Part shown: piece after piece, positions 5,703 to 5,865 of the stretch
How the letters are laid out: each line of letters starts with the position of its first letter
Position numbering within the stretch: position 1 is the first letter of the stretch
From: Thermoleophilia bacterium
GTDB lineage: Bacteria; Actinomycetota; Thermoleophilia; RBG-16-64-13
Length of the DNA: 5,865 nt
Direction of reading: 5' to 3'
NCBI GenBank assembly: GCA_016929985.1
Contig: JAFGIH010000647.1
Location: 1 to 5,865, forward strand
Notes under the pieces: model-generated
The model's input: only the letters and a program-made list of their open reading frames with translations
What the model was told of the DNA's origin: nothing
Databases searched by the model: none
Translations under genes and position numbers: made by a program

Positions 5703-5865
5703 ATGAGCTACTCACCAGGAATCTCGTCGGCGTTCAACGACACCAGGAACCGCAGCACGCACATCTCCCCGCAGTCCGGCATGTGCTCCTTCTGCACGGA
5801 GGAGTGCGACGGCACGTGCGAGATCGCCCTGGCGGCGGTCCTGGGGGCGCAGACCGTGTATCCTA
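5703..5865 (+). CDS. FMN-binding glutamate-synthase-family protein, N-terminal fragment
   Basis: Only the first 54 residues are present; the gene continues past the window. The visible part reads like the N-terminus of stand-alone FMN-binding glutamate-synthase-like proteins, which are usually about 500 residues: a short polar leader with NRST at 16-19, then a cysteine cluster Cys28, Cys31, Cys35 and Cys39 (CX2CX3CX3CE) followed by an alanine-rich stretch and VYP at 52-54. In this family the cysteines probably bind an iron-sulfur cluster ahead of the flavin barrel. Such proteins lack the glutaminase domain of classical GltB, so the ammonia source and even the true reaction are often unclear. 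A perfect Shine-Dalgarno and a long leader precede it. Assignment rests on the N-terminus alone. Confidence 0.65.
   Translation, partial: MSYSPGISSAFNDTRNRSTHISPQSGMCSFCTEECDGTCEIALAAVLGAQTVYP

Overview
This is a GC-rich bacterial window. Third codon positions are mostly G or C, Shine-Dalgarno sites precede most genes, and TATACT-type -10 boxes suggest sigma70-like transcription. The sequence alone does not fix the phylum. The mix of a Pif1-type helicase, an ACT-domain protein, a KAT/YbdL-like aminotransferase, an acetylpolyamine-deacetylase-like HDAC and a cysteine-rich glutamate-synthase-like protein would suit a free-living environmental bacterium, but that is inference. There is no sign of a phage, transposon, CRISPR array, tRNA or rRNA.

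Layout: positions 1-171 hold no supportable gene. A complete Pif1-family (SF1B) helicase lies on the minus strand at 172-1590. A divergent intergenic region (1591-1890) contains a strong GC hairpin in the helicase leader and an AT-rich palindrome overlapping a -10-like box. All remaining genes are on the plus strand: an ACT-domain protein (1891-2340); a PLP-dependent class I aminotransferase (2407-3564); a non-coding spacer with hairpins and a good promoter (3565-3867); an HDAC/acetylpolyamine amidohydrolase-like deacetylase (3868-4881); a DUF7000-like protein of unknown function (4974-5483); a 219-base spacer with a candidate promoter and structured leader; and the first 54 codons of an FMN-binding glutamate-synthase-like protein that runs off the right edge.

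Functionally, the plus-strand genes lean towards nitrogen and amino-acid metabolism: a probable amino-acid-sensing ACT protein, a transaminase, a deacetylase of acetylated amines and a glutamate-synthase-like flavoprotein. The ACT and aminotransferase genes may form one transcript, with a 66-base gap and no clear promoter between them. The deacetylase and the glutamate-synthase-like gene each appear to have their own promoter. The helicase is probably unrelated housekeeping DNA maintenance. I see no obvious new multi-gene system. The points most worth a second look are the structured leader before the glutamate-synthase-like gene, the uncharacterised DUF7000-like gene beside the deacetylase, and the perfect CACGTGCC inverted repeat between those two genes.
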